A stretch of DNA of 64,000 nt from Mucilaginibacter ginsenosidivorax (GTDB lineage Bacteria > Bacteroidota > Bacteroidia > Sphingobacteriales > Sphingobacteriaceae). The DNA lies in contig NZ_CP042437.1 of NCBI RefSeq assembly GCF_007971525.1, positions 3,348,001 through 3,412,000 of the forward strand, in the 5' to 3' direction. Below are positions 43,418 through 52,734 of the stretch, in pieces. Within the stretch, counting starts at the first letter, position 1, and every line of letters begins with the position of its first letter. Made by a program: the position numbers and the translations under genes. The notes below the pieces were generated by a model that saw only the letters and a program-made list of their open reading frames with translations, was not told the origin of the DNA and did no database searches.

Positions 43418-45094
43418 TTATTTTATCTTTTCCGTGCACTTTTTTATCTGTATTTTAATATGCTCTTCTTCTTTTTTTGTGGCGATAACCTTGGTCAGCG
43501 CCGATTGGTAATAGCCTAATGCCTTTTTATAATCTTTTTGTTTAAAAGTGTAATCGCCGGCTATAACGTAAGCGAAATAGTATTGCGGATTGGTAGCAAC
43601 CAGGCTATCGGTATTGATGGTTTCACCGTCTAACACGCGTTGGCGCATTTTGCGGAAGTTTACAAAATGGAGGTATTGGGCTGTGGATAGGAAGGTATCT
43701 GCTGGTACGGTTAGTTTTTCTTCGTTAATTTCCTGGTCTTGTTTCATACCGCGCAGACCGAATACTTTTTTAAGATCGTAGGCAACATACTCGCCTAATT
43801 GCCATGGCGAGGTGCTTACCCATACCAGTAGCTTTTTAGGCTCAAATACAATGCTGTGGTGGCTCATCAGCTGATTGATGGCCTTTTCATTACCCATGCC
43901 AATGTTTTGGCCATGCAGGCCTTTCTGGTCGCGCAGGATGGCTATGGTTTTTTGTACCGTGTTTTTCCCGTTGGCATTCAGCAATTCCATTAAACGGTTG
44001 TAGCGATACGGCGACGCGCTCTCGGCCATCTGCACTTTGTTTTCCTTTGATTGGCTAAGGCCCTTGCTTTGGAAATGATTGGCACAAAGAATATAATCCT
44101 GGTGCGGATCATACATATCCAGCGTATCCGGCGTTTTCTCTATCACAACCGCCTTATTATCGGCTGCCGATGCTACCAGGAAAGCCTCCGATACAAACAT
44201 TTTGCGTTTTTTAGCAATGGCATAGGCCTCCTGCGTGTTTTTGGCGTATTGCAAAATTTCGCGCGCTACCAGCGATACAGGTGTTGCCGCTCCTGTTGGG
44301 ATATTTGTTTTATCGGCATTAATGGTTACGCTTACGCCTTTCTCGTTCATGCCGCTTACGGCGCCAATAAAGCCGCCCCAGGTAACCGTCATAAATTTAT
44401 ACCCATCAGAGGGGTTAAAGAAAGCCACCATTTTATCCTGCGCGAATTTATCGCCCACATAAAAATCAAAGTTGCGGCCAATGATCATGGTGCTGTCCTC
44501 ACTTTTTACGCCCCAGGTGCCAAATGATGTACAGCCCACCAAAGCCATGCTTTGCAGGGCATGGCCGATATCATGCGCCGCGTGATAGTTTAAAATACGC
44601 TGATAATTGGAGCCTATATATTGGTATTTGTCCGATGCGGATTTAGAGATGCCATAAATCTCCTCCTTGTATTCTTCTGTAATGTTTTTATCCAGGTTTC
44701 GGTTAAACCAGGCTATAAAATATTTTAAAAAATGACGGTAAAAGTTGGAGGGTACAATACGACTTATCTGCTCCACAAAATGGTCTTCCTGGGCTACCAC
44801 CAATTCCTGGCTTAGCTTGCCGTTAATAACGCCACGCTCAAAGGGTTTTCCCTCTACATACATCTCAAAAAGGCCGCTCTTGCTTTTACGGAACCAACTG
44901 TTGTTAATGGTATAAAACCCCTTGCTTGGCTGCTGGCGTATTAGGTTAAGGCTGCTTTGGTCCTTAGGCTCGGGCGGGTAATCAATGGCTACAATGTACA
45001 GGTACACCATGCCTATAATAATAAGCCCTACAAAGCCAAGGAACGCATACAACGTTCTTTTGCCAAACTTTTTCCAGCTAAATTTTTTACGCAT
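43418..45094 (-). CDS. C45 family autoproteolytic acyltransferase/hydrolase-like protein with TPR tail
   Basis: This 558-residue protein has one N-terminal transmembrane helix (13-35) and then a C45 (acyl-CoA:6-aminopenicillanic acid acyltransferase-like) Ntn domain. The probable nucleophile is C188 in MALVGCTSFGTWG, followed by IIGRNFDFYV and GGFIGAVSGMNEKGVSVTIN. The last 60 residues (NPQYYFAYVIAGDYTFKQKD, YKKALGYYQSAL) look like a TPR unit. Ntn enzymes of this type hydrolyse or transfer acyl groups on amides. It overlaps the oxidoreductase gene by 8 nt, so they are co-translated within the biosynthetic locus. Confidence 0.82.
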   Translation of the reverse strand: MRKKFSWKKFGKRTLYAFLGFVGLIIIGMVYLYIVAIDYPPEPKDQSSLNLIRQQPSKGFYTINNSWFRKSKSGLFEMYVEGKPFERGVINGKLSQELVVAQEDHFVEQISRIVPSNFYRHFLKYFIAWFNRNLDKNITEEYKEEIYGISKSASDKYQYIGSNYQRILNYHAAHDIGHALQSMALVGCTSFGTWGVKSEDSTMIIGRNFDFYVGDKFAQDKMVAFFNPSDGYKFMTVTWGGFIGAVSGMNEKGVSVTINADKTNIPTGAATPVSLVAREILQYAKNTQEAYAIAKKRKMFVSEAFLVASAADNKAVVIEKTPDTLDMYDPHQDYILCANHFQSKGLSQSKENKVQMAESASPYRYNRLMELLNANGKNTVQKTIAILRDQKGLHGQNIGMGNEKAINQLMSHHSIVFEPKKLLVWVSTSPWQLGEYVAYDLKKVFGLRGMKQDQEINEEKLTVPADTFLSTAQYLHFVNFRKMRQRVLDGETINTDSLVATNPQYYFAYVIAGDYTFKQKDYKKALGYYQSALTKVIATKKEEEHIKIQIKKCTEKIK

Positions 45095-46595
45095 TCCGTA
45101 TTTTTCCTATAATGGCATCGTCGCCAAGTAATGTGGTGCAGGTAACAATAGCGCTCATGGCCGTACCTAAAATGCCGTGCAGATTTAAGTTTTGGCCGGT
45201 AAAATAAAGGTTGGGTATTTTAGTACGCGGCGATATAAAGGTTTTCAGGGTGTGCTTATAATCCTTAACAATGCCGTACAATGATCCATCACCATTGCCA
45301 ATATAATCGCGGTAGCTAAGCGGCGTGGCCGAATAGTATGATTTTACATGGCTCCGGAAACCCGGAAACTTCTCTTCCACCATATCCAGCAGTTTTTCGC
45401 TTTTGCGGATCTTAAATTCCTCATACGTTTCGCCCCGTTCATTAACGTTTGATACCGTGTTAAAAGTATCCTCCCATGGCTTCATCTCCTCAAAACGCAT
45501 ATAGGTAAGTATGGATGCGCCATCGGCATAATTGGGCGATTTGGACGATGGTGCCATAAAATAGGCAAAGCCAAGCGGCCAGTTTTCCCCGGTATATTCG
45601 GCTATGTCCCAAACATGGCCCTCCTTGCCAACGTAGTAGTTGGTATTAAAATAAGGGAAGCTATCCTTTTTAAAAACAACGTTCAGGGTAAATGACGACA
45701 CAGAATTTTCGAGCCCCTTTAAGCGGTTGCGATAGGCCAGCTTAATGATATCGCTGTCCGTCATCTCCAGCGTTTGTACCGGGTGGATGTTGGAGATAAA
45801 TTGCTTGCCGTAAATTTTACCGCCGCCGGCAATTTCCACATGCGATACCTTGCCATCCTCAACCACAATGCGCTTTACCAGGCAATTACGCTTAATAACC
45901 CCGCCACGTGCGCGTATGTTTTTGGCAATATACTTGGCAATTTGCGAACCGCCGTCGATACATTTGTACGAACTTTCAATATAGCTGTTCAGTATCAGCG
46001 CGTGTACATAAAATGGCGTTTTATCGGCCTGCCCGGCGTATAAGGCGTTGTTGCCCGCCAACACGGCCTGCAAGCGTGGGTTATCTGTTATAGATTCGAT
46101 AAAGCCCTTGGTGTCAATTTCCAACACGGCCGATTTCTCGTTAAAGTCATCGCCGCTTTGCAGGTTGTATAACGAGAATTTGCTGCATACCTCTTTGATC
46201 TTATCGCAATAGGCGTTAAGCGCGGCTTCCTCACCGGGAAAGTGTTTTAATATATGGGCAATGAAATTATCGTATCCCTGGGCGTATTCATACTCAATAT
46301 CTTCGCCGTGGATGCCTATCTTATCAAAAACAACATCCTGTTTTTGCAGCTTAAGCTTATCTATAATGTCGATGTATTTGAAAATCTGGTACAGGTTTTG
46401 GCCTTCATCCAACCCGCCAAGGTAGTGTACGCCCGAATCAAAGATCACTTTATCGCGCACATAAGTTTGCAGCGAACCACCTATTTGCTGGTTTTTTTCG
46501 ATGACGCAAACTTTAAAACCTTCCCTGCCCAGTAAATCGGCGCTCACCAATCCCCCCATGCCACTGCCGATAATTACGGCATCAAAAATCTCCAT
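45087..46595 (-). CDS. FAD-dependent oxidoreductase, phytoene desaturase (CrtI)-like
   Basis: The 502-residue protein starts with a dinucleotide-binding motif (VIIGSGMGGLVSADLLGREG, about 8-27) followed by CVIEKNQQIGGSLQTY, as in the CrtI/all-trans-retinol saturase group. The C-terminus has the FAD motif NLYFTGQNLNLHGILGTAMS. These enzymes desaturate or saturate polyene chains. It lies in the middle of the locus with a C45 protein, an MMPL-acyltransferase fusion and an NRPS, so the substrate is probably a lipid or polyene. Overlaps the downstream gene by 8 nt. Confidence 0.88.
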   Translation of the reverse strand: MEIFDAVIIGSGMGGLVSADLLGREGFKVCVIEKNQQIGGSLQTYVRDKVIFDSGVHYLGGLDEGQNLYQIFKYIDIIDKLKLQKQDVVFDKIGIHGEDIEYEYAQGYDNFIAHILKHFPGEEAALNAYCDKIKEVCSKFSLYNLQSGDDFNEKSAVLEIDTKGFIESITDNPRLQAVLAGNNALYAGQADKTPFYVHALILNSYIESSYKCIDGGSQIAKYIAKNIRARGGVIKRNCLVKRIVVEDGKVSHVEIAGGGKIYGKQFISNIHPVQTLEMTDSDIIKLAYRNRLKGLENSVSSFTLNVVFKKDSFPYFNTNYYVGKEGHVWDIAEYTGENWPLGFAYFMAPSSKSPNYADGASILTYMRFEEMKPWEDTFNTVSNVNERGETYEEFKIRKSEKLLDMVEEKFPGFRSHVKSYYSATPLSYRDYIGNGDGSLYGIVKDYKHTLKTFISPRTKIPNLYFTGQNLNLHGILGTAMSAIVTCTTLLGDDAIIGKIRNA

Positions 46596-46665
46596 TTATC
46601 TAATCCCTGTTTTATATATTCAGTTTAAATCCGTTATGGTTTAAAACGGGCACCGGGCGAGGGAT

Positions 46666-46755
46666 CCCCTCTTGAGAGGGGCAGGGGTGTGTTATCACGT
46701 GTTTAAACACATCCCTGCCATTTCGCTATCCCGGCCCGCCCCCTCTCAAGAGGGG
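46666..46755. repeat. Nested palindromic repeat inside the biosynthetic operon
   Basis: Outer arms CCCCTCTTGAGAGGGG (46666-46681) and CCCCTCTCAAGAGGGG (46740-46755) are each self-complementary in part and to each other; inner arms CAGGGGTGTGTT (46682-46693) and AACACATCCCTG (46706-46717) pair with one mismatch. I recall similar dispersed elements in Sphingobacteriaceae. It lies between the MMPL fusion and oxidoreductase genes. Confidence 0.75.
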
Positions 46756-46774
46756 AATTGAAACCAAATCGTCA

Positions 46775-49700
46775 TTATTCAATTACAAAAATAATATTTG
46801 ATGTGAACTTTGTCTCATCTATTATTTTGCAACTCATGTTGTTAGCCGCCGCGATATCCTCTACCAGCTGTGCCGATAAAAACGAGAGCCCCCGGCTTGC
46901 CTTGTTAAACTTGATAAACCTGGTCGAAAAAAACTCGGTTAGTTCTGTACCACGGTGCTTTTCCTTCAAATCTTTATTGCCATCGCGAATGATCAGTTTG
47001 CCGCCGGGGTTCAGGCTTTTCATGCATCGCTCCATGATCAGTTTTTGTTCATCGGGCAGCATGTAGTGCAGCATATCAGCTATAATAATGGCATCGTATT
47101 TTTCAAATTCAAAGCTTAATACGTCGGCATGCTCAAAATTGATGTGGGCATCTTTGCTAAAGTTATTATTGGCTACCTCTATTTTATCCTCATCATAATC
47201 AATGCCTATAAACTCGCGCTGCGGGGCGGCAAAGTGCAGCATGTAGGGCATAAAGCCATAGCCGCAGCCAATATCAAGCATCTTACCTTTGGCAGGCAGC
47301 AGATCATGAAACTGCTGGTAGTTTTTCTCTAAACGCACTTTTATCCGCATATACCATTCCAGTACCGGCCCTTTGTACAGGTAATTGTAAATGAGCTGTT
47401 CGCGGTAGTATCGTGGCTGTTGTATCTCCTGGCTTAGCTGCTTAAACTCGGTCTTAAAATATTTGCTGATGGCTTTGGTCCGTTCGGCATAGCCGGTTCC
47501 AAAAGTAGTGTCAGCTGGTTTTATGCGGGGCAGGTATTTCAGGGTGATCTTGCCGTTCTTCAGCAGGAAATCGCCCTTGGTCATGCAATAGCCTGTTCCG
47601 TGGATAAGGATGGGCTGAATGTCCATTTTTAAAGCCTCGGCAAGGTAAAAAGCCCCTTTATGAAAGCGCTTGATCTCGCCGTCTTCTGACCGGGTTCCTT
47701 CGGGAAATATGACGATGGAATAGCCTTTTTTTACCCTTTCGGCCAATATATCAATACTTTCTTCGGTGCCTTGCGCTACGGGGAAATAATCGGCCATGCG
47801 TACCACAGCGCCAAACACCGGCGAATTCCACACCCAGTTATTGGTAAATAAAATGAGCCGCGGGTTTAGCATTACCAAAATCAAAATATCCAAAAACGAT
47901 TGGTGGTTGGCGATGATAACCGATGGGTTTTTAAAGTCGGCCAGGTGTTTATTGATGATCTCCTTTTTTACATTACCCATAATGTAAATCATCGACCAGG
48001 AAAACCGGGCCAGAATGGCATGGTATACCAGCTTACCTTTTTCTTTGCTAAATGGATTCAGCCGGAATATAAAGCCTAATGCAGAGAGAATTAAACAGCC
48101 GGTTACAAAATAAGTAAACGCAAAAATGCTGATCACAAACCCGCTGATCGTCCAGGGGAAGTGCTTCTTCGCTGCCCGGTTTTTAATGAGGATGTTGAAC
48201 AGGAACGGGATCAATATTTGCGACATAATAACCACGCAAACAATCCCGATGATGGATATTGCGGCTATCGACCGTAAGGCCGGGTGTTTGGCAAAAATCA
48301 AAACCCCAAGCCCGGTAATGGTAGTAATGGCCGATAGAAAGATAGATGATTTATAAGATGATAATACCTTTTTGCCCGTTTTATACTCCTGCAACAGGCC
48401 ATCCATAATGTACAGGCTGTAGTCATCGCCCAGGCCAAATATCAGCGCCGAAATAATGATGTTTACAATATTGAAGCCGATACCGAAGATGCCCATTAAA
48501 CCTAAAATCCAGATCCAGGAAATGGCCATGGGGATAAAAGAAACCAATGCCAGCTCCATGCGCCCGTAGGTAAGCAGCAACACCACAAATACCAATAGTG
48601 AGGACATGACCGCTATTTTGGTAAAATCGGCGTTGATGATCTCTACCAGTTTATTGGTGAGGTATTGCTTATCTATAACAGTAACATTGGGGGCGTTTTC
48701 AAAAGCTTTATAAATGGCGGCTTTTTTATCCGGCGATGTTTGTACCAGCGTTACTACAGTGGAGTGGCTTGGATATTCATTAATAAAATTATCCAGGAAA
48801 CTTTTCCTGATTTCGGCTACGTCATCGTCGTTGGTGCGCGAAAAATCCTTGTTCAATAATACTTTAAATTTTTCAAACGCCGATGTGCTAAACCCTTTCA
48901 GCTTGCCTTCGCTTTCGAGCGTAGCAAAAAGTTGTTGTTTCTTTTCGGCGGTCCAGTAGGTATTCCAGCGGTTAACCCGTTCTTTTTGCAGCGAATCGGA
49001 GATGATGAAGGAGGATACATCTGATGATTTTTTGACGATACCCTGCTCTTTCAGCTTTTCAATCTGCCTGGCCAGCTTTTCGTTGTTTATCAAAGCCCTA
49101 TCCAACGTTTTTCCTTCCGATACCAGGTAAACCGATTGCAGCGCGTATTGGTTAATTTTATTGAGCTTGTTTTGCGATTGCTGCAACGCGGGCGGCATGT
49201 AGTTCATTTTGGCTACATCAAACTCAAACGTTACATCGTTGGCCTTGTAAAAAAACACGCCCGTAAGCAGGATAATGCCAATAACGATGTACTTGTTGTA
49301 CTCCGGGTTAAAGGAGGCCAGTTTATCAATCCAGGATAGCTGGGTAAAAGTGTGGTTTTCCTGTTCTTTTTTTGTGGATATAAACTGCGGTAAAAATACC
49401 AGCGAACAAATGGAGGCGCCTATTAAACTAAAGGCAGCAAATAAGCCCAGGTCCTTCAGCATTTCCGATTCTACAAACTCCAGGCACAGGAAACCGCCAA
49501 TAGTGGTAAAACTGCCAACGGTAAGGGGCAAAGTAAGGTCGCGGATTACCTGCTCTACGCTTTTGGTGTGGCGGTAATGGTTAAATACATGCAACGAGTA
49601 ATTGATAGCGATACCCAGCACCACCGAACCCGTGCCCAATGCAATAACCGAGATGCTTCCCTTTAAAAAGTAAATAGCGGTTAGCGAGAATAGTGAACCA

Positions 49701-50617
49701 AACAGTACCGGGATAAGGATAATGATGGGCGCTCTTTTTTTGCGAAAGTACAAACCTAAAAACAAAATGAGTGCAACAACCGTGGCGCCTTGTGTAAGCG
49801 CAGTATCGCGCCTTAACTGTTGTGCGTTGCCATAATACACCGCCGCCGATCCAAAGTAGGTTGCTGTCGCGATGCGCTTTGGCTTGTTGCCAAGGCTATC
49901 GATCAACTGGTCGAGCCCTTTTATCAGTACCGAGTTTTTGCCCGTATTATTGGGCGGATAGGCCGGCGTGATAAACATCAACAGGTTTTTATGGTCCCGG
50001 GTTACCACGTAATTATCGTACAGTTCAAAATTTTTATCGTACTGCAGCTGTTGTAGTTTTTTAAGGCCGATAAAGGAAATGCCAACCGGGTCGTTACTGA
50101 TAATGCTTTTGAGCGCTATGCCGGCCGGCGATGTAAGCGTGCGGTAATCATAAGCCAGGGTTTGTTTAACTTTTTCTGGTGTTATAACTGTATCAATGGT
50201 TTTGTAATCCTTCTCCGTTAAATAAATGGGTAAACGCTGGCTTATGGTGCCAAACAATTTCATCACCACATCATCATCTACTTTAAAATTGGCCTTGCCT
50301 ATATAATCTTTAAGTTTTGGCCCTACTGCGGCGGCAAATTCATCGGCATAGGCAACCAGGCTATCGGGGTTGGCTGTGGCGGTGCTATCTTTAAGCGATA
50401 CCATGATCACCAGCTTATCCAAAAACTTGGAGTTTTGGAAAACCTCGTTGAGCCTGGCAATCTTTTTATCTTTCGGGATAACCTTGCTGATATCTTCCTC
50501 AAACTTTACGCGCGAAGCAAAGTAGCCCATCGCCAGAAAGCAGGCCGCGAATACGGTATAAAAAACAAGCTTGTTTTTAGAAAAATAATGATATATGAGG
50601 ATAAGGCCTTTTTCCAT
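46775..50617 (-). CDS. Trifunctional fusion: MMPL/RND transporter - PlsC acyltransferase - SAM methyltransferase
   Basis: The 1280-residue protein joins three parts. Residues 1-830 are an MMPL/RND-type exporter with two sets of transmembrane bundles and a large periplasmic loop in each half (e.g. GTGSVVLGIAINYSLHVFNH and SALIFGLGDDYSLYIMDGLL). Residues about 875-1060 are a lysophospholipid-type acyltransferase with NHQSFLD (near 903) and FPEGTRS (near 970). Residues about 1105-1250 are a SAM methyltransferase with MLDIGCGYGFMPYM and IDYDEDKIEVANNNF. The order suggests acyl transfer, methylation and export of one lipid-like product. It begins 11 bp after the glycosyltransferase gene. I recall similar fusions near flexirubin-type loci. 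Confidence 0.9.
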   Translation of the reverse strand: MEKGLILIYHYFSKNKLVFYTVFAACFLAMGYFASRVKFEEDISKVIPKDKKIARLNEVFQNSKFLDKLVIMVSLKDSTATANPDSLVAYADEFAAAVGPKLKDYIGKANFKVDDDVVMKLFGTISQRLPIYLTEKDYKTIDTVITPEKVKQTLAYDYRTLTSPAGIALKSIISNDPVGISFIGLKKLQQLQYDKNFELYDNYVVTRDHKNLLMFITPAYPPNNTGKNSVLIKGLDQLIDSLGNKPKRIATATYFGSAAVYYGNAQQLRRDTALTQGATVVALILFLGLYFRKKRAPIIILIPVLFGSLFSLTAIYFLKGSISVIALGTGSVVLGIAINYSLHVFNHYRHTKSVEQVIRDLTLPLTVGSFTTIGGFLCLEFVESEMLKDLGLFAAFSLIGASICSLVFLPQFISTKKEQENHTFTQLSWIDKLASFNPEYNKYIVIGIILLTGVFFYKANDVTFEFDVAKMNYMPPALQQSQNKLNKINQYALQSVYLVSEGKTLDRALINNEKLARQIEKLKEQGIVKKSSDVSSFIISDSLQKERVNRWNTYWTAEKKQQLFATLESEGKLKGFSTSAFEKFKVLLNKDFSRTNDDDVAEIRKSFLDNFINEYPSHSTVVTLVQTSPDKKAAIYKAFENAPNVTVIDKQYLTNKLVEIINADFTKIAVMSSLLVFVVLLLTYGRMELALVSFIPMAISWIWILGLMGIFGIGFNIVNIIISALIFGLGDDYSLYIMDGLLQEYKTGKKVLSSYKSSIFLSAITTITGLGVLIFAKHPALRSIAAISIIGIVCVVIMSQILIPFLFNILIKNRAAKKHFPWTISGFVISIFAFTYFVTGCLILSALGFIFRLNPFSKEKGKLVYHAILARFSWSMIYIMGNVKKEIINKHLADFKNPSVIIANHQSFLDILILVMLNPRLILFTNNWVWNSPVFGAVVRMADYFPVAQGTEESIDILAERVKKGYSIVIFPEGTRSEDGEIKRFHKGAFYLAEALKMDIQPILIHGTGYCMTKGDFLLKNGKITLKYLPRIKPADTTFGTGYAERTKAISKYFKTEFKQLSQEIQQPRYYREQLIYNYLYKGPVLEWYMRIKVRLEKNYQQFHDLLPAKGKMLDIGCGYGFMPYMLHFAAPQREFIGIDYDEDKIEVANNNFSKDAHINFEHADVLSFEFEKYDAIIIADMLHYMLPDEQKLIMERCMKSLNPGGKLIIRDGNKDLKEKHRGTELTEFFSTRFIKFNKASRGLSFLSAQLVEDIAAANNMSCKIIDETKFTSNIIFVIE

Positions 50618-50628
50618 TTAAATGGGAA

Positions 50629-51816
50629 CTATAATGCGGCAGGTGATTTTTTAAGTAGTTTTAATAACCCGTAGGTCATCAGTCCAACACTCAAAGATGC
50701 CACAACAGCTAAGGTTAAACTGCCATAAATATACTGCTCTAAATGTGCTCCGATAGATTTAAAAGAGATATGCGAACTGAAGGCGATATTGGCAACCCTG
50801 TCGCCCATCCAATACTCGCCGGCTTTATAGCTTAAAAAGAGGATAACCGGAATCATGGGCGGGATACTGATATGTGCCGAGAACACCACCAGCGCCTTGT
50901 TTAGTTTAAATATAATAGAAAGAAATATGGCCACTGCAAGTTGAAAGCCCCATATAGGCACTATCCCCATAAAAATGCCAAAGCCGATAGAGAGTGCTTT
51001 GGTTTCGTCCGAATCGTTGGGATTATACAGGGTGGCTAATATTTTTTTACGGCCTTTTTTTTTTAATAAATCGCGGAAGAAGTTGCGCGGCTTAATCCAG
51101 GCAAAGGCGATGACTACCAAAAAGGCGTTCAACACGCCCACCCTCGAAAAATCGGTAAAGGGACGGAAGTGCGATACCCTGGTTTCTTTTGGTGCATAAT
51201 AAACCGTAACCGGTACCGAATCCATATGCACACCACGCCAAACAGCACGAACGATAACCTCTATCTCAAACTCGTACTTTACGGCGTAAAATTTCATTCC
51301 CTCCAGCAGGTACAAAGGGTAAAGCCTGAAACCCGATTGGGTATCGGGGCAATGGATACCGGTTTCTACCCAAAACCAAAAGTTAGAAAACTTGTGACCG
51401 AAACTGCTTTTGCCCGGCACCGCGGCCTGGTCCATATTGCGGGAACCTATGATGATGGCATCGCGTACATCTTCCAGTTTATTTAAAAAGTTGGGGATGT
51501 CTTTGGCAAAGTGCTGCCCGTCCGAGTCGATAGTTAGGGCATATTGGTAACCCTTTTCCATCGCGTAAGCAAATGCCTGGCGTAATGCCCAGCCTTTACC
51601 CACATTTTGTGGATAGCTGATAAGCTGCACCTGCGGGAATGATTTTACAATTTCTTCGGTATCGTCTGTCGAGCCATCGTTAACTACGATGATATGGTTG
51701 CTATAGGCGGCCACATCGGTTATTACACCAGCCAGGGTAAGGTGGTTATTATAGGTAGGGATTATAACACAAACCTGCAATTCCTCAAACCGTTTACTGA
51801 TATCCTCAAATTCCAT
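50629..51816 (-). CDS. Family 2 glycosyltransferase with C-terminal DUF2062 membrane domain
   Basis: The 395-residue protein has a GT-A domain (about 12-245): VIIPTYNNHLTLAGVI, VVNDGSTDDTEE, the DxD-like motif TIDSDGQH and a late IPNFLNKLED-type helix, resembling dolichol-phosphate mannosyltransferases. The C-terminal 130 residues are DUF2062, with SIGFGIFMGIVPIWGFQLAV and three transmembrane segments. It would transfer a sugar to a lipid carrier or lipid product at the inner membrane. It is the first gene of the five-gene locus and has the best promoter in the region directly upstream. Confidence 0.9.
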   Translation of the reverse strand: MEFEDISKRFEELQVCVIIPTYNNHLTLAGVITDVAAYSNHIIVVNDGSTDDTEEIVKSFPQVQLISYPQNVGKGWALRQAFAYAMEKGYQYALTIDSDGQHFAKDIPNFLNKLEDVRDAIIIGSRNMDQAAVPGKSSFGHKFSNFWFWVETGIHCPDTQSGFRLYPLYLLEGMKFYAVKYEFEIEVIVRAVWRGVHMDSVPVTVYYAPKETRVSHFRPFTDFSRVGVLNAFLVVIAFAWIKPRNFFRDLLKKKGRKKILATLYNPNDSDETKALSIGFGIFMGIVPIWGFQLAVAIFLSIIFKLNKALVVFSAHISIPPMIPVILFLSYKAGEYWMGDRVANIAFSSHISFKSIGAHLEQYIYGSLTLAVVASLSVGLMTYGLLKLLKKSPAAL

Positions 51817-51865
51817 TAATTACCCCTGATCTGTAATAAAGTCAACACAACATTTTTATACATAA

Positions 51866-51894
51866 CAAAATTAGTGTTAATGCTGACAAACCAA
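51866..51894 (-). promoter_or_regulatory. Promoter of the five-gene biosynthetic operon
   Basis: On the minus strand TTG (51894-51892) is followed after 18 nt by TAATTTTG (51873-51866), an exact match to the -7 consensus TAnnTTTG. The implied start is near 51861, giving a leader of about 45 nt before the GT2-DUF2062 start codon. Confidence 0.65.
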
Positions 51895-52073
51895 TTAAAT
51901 AGTTTCAAATTAATAAAACGGAAACTTTAGGGTAACCTATGAAAGTTATGCCTGAAGTAATTAATATGCCAAAACATATATTGCCCACAGCTAAAAACGG
52001 CAATATGTAATAATATATTTTTTTTCGGCACGCCGCTTGTTTCCTATATTGTGGATATTTAATAATTAGCAAC

Positions 52074-52463
52074 ATGAAAATTATTTTGACCATGATATTA
52101 TTGAGCGCCCTGTTAAGCGCCTGCGAAAACGGAAGCGGAAACCCACCGGTAGATATTGAAACAAACGGCGGGTTAAACGGCGTTGAAATTGTGGAAACCA
52201 GCGATAAATATGATGTTACCCAGGGCCTGTATTATGTACATGCAACCATAAAAGCCACTGGTAAACAGGTGTTTAGGAATGTTTATGTTGATGCTACTTA
52301 TTATAATGCCATGGGCCACGTGGTGGCGCAATCAAAAGGCGAAGCTGATTTGGTATTAAACCCGGGCGAAAAAGACGTTGTTGAAACGGCTTGTTTTTTC
52401 CCAACATCATCAGATATGCCTACCAGGGTGGTATTAACTACCCGGGAAGAGTACTCCAAGTAA
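52074..52463 (+). CDS. Small lipoprotein, FxLYD-like domain
   Basis: This 129-residue protein has a lipoprotein signal (MKIILTMILLSALLSACENG, lipobox LSAC). The rest resembles an FxLYD-type beta-sandwich: YYVHATIKATGKQVFRNVYV, DATYYNAMGHVVAQSKGEAD and LVLNPGEKDVVETACFF. These domains are found in bacterial surface proteins and have no known catalytic role. It is monocistronic with a terminator right after it, divergent from the GT2 gene. Confidence 0.7.
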   Translation: MKIILTMILLSALLSACENGSGNPPVDIETNGGLNGVEIVETSDKYDVTQGLYYVHATIKATGKQVFRNVYVDATYYNAMGHVVAQSKGEADLVLNPGEKDVVETACFFPTSSDMPTRVVLTTREEYSK

Positions 52464-52514
52464 TTTTCCCCTGCTGAGCTCGGCAAACCACCGGCGTTTG
52501 CCCGGGGAAATTTT
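52462..52514 (+). terminator. Terminator after small lipoprotein gene
   Basis: TTTCCCC (52465-52471) pairs with GGGGAAA (52504-52510), with an inner GGCAAAC/GTTTGCC stem, followed by TTTT. It begins at the stop codon. Confidence 0.65.
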
Positions 52515-52734
52515 GCCCGGGAAAGCAGACTTCTCACTGGTTATTTCGCACCCCAAAATACCCCAAAGATGTGATATCCCATTTTTAAAAACAGGGTTAA
52601 CTTGCAAATGGCTTATGCCGGGGAGCCGGCGCTGAAGCTATCTTTTAACGGCACTTGTTTGACACGCTTCACCACCAGGGAAGGGCTTGTTGTAAATATC
52701 ATTCAGTATATTAGTGCCTCGTAAATAATATATA

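Noticed and set aside
44051..44527. 158-codon plus-strand open frame
   Set aside because: It is antisense to the well-supported C45 gene, has no recognisable motif and codon use fits a shadow frame.
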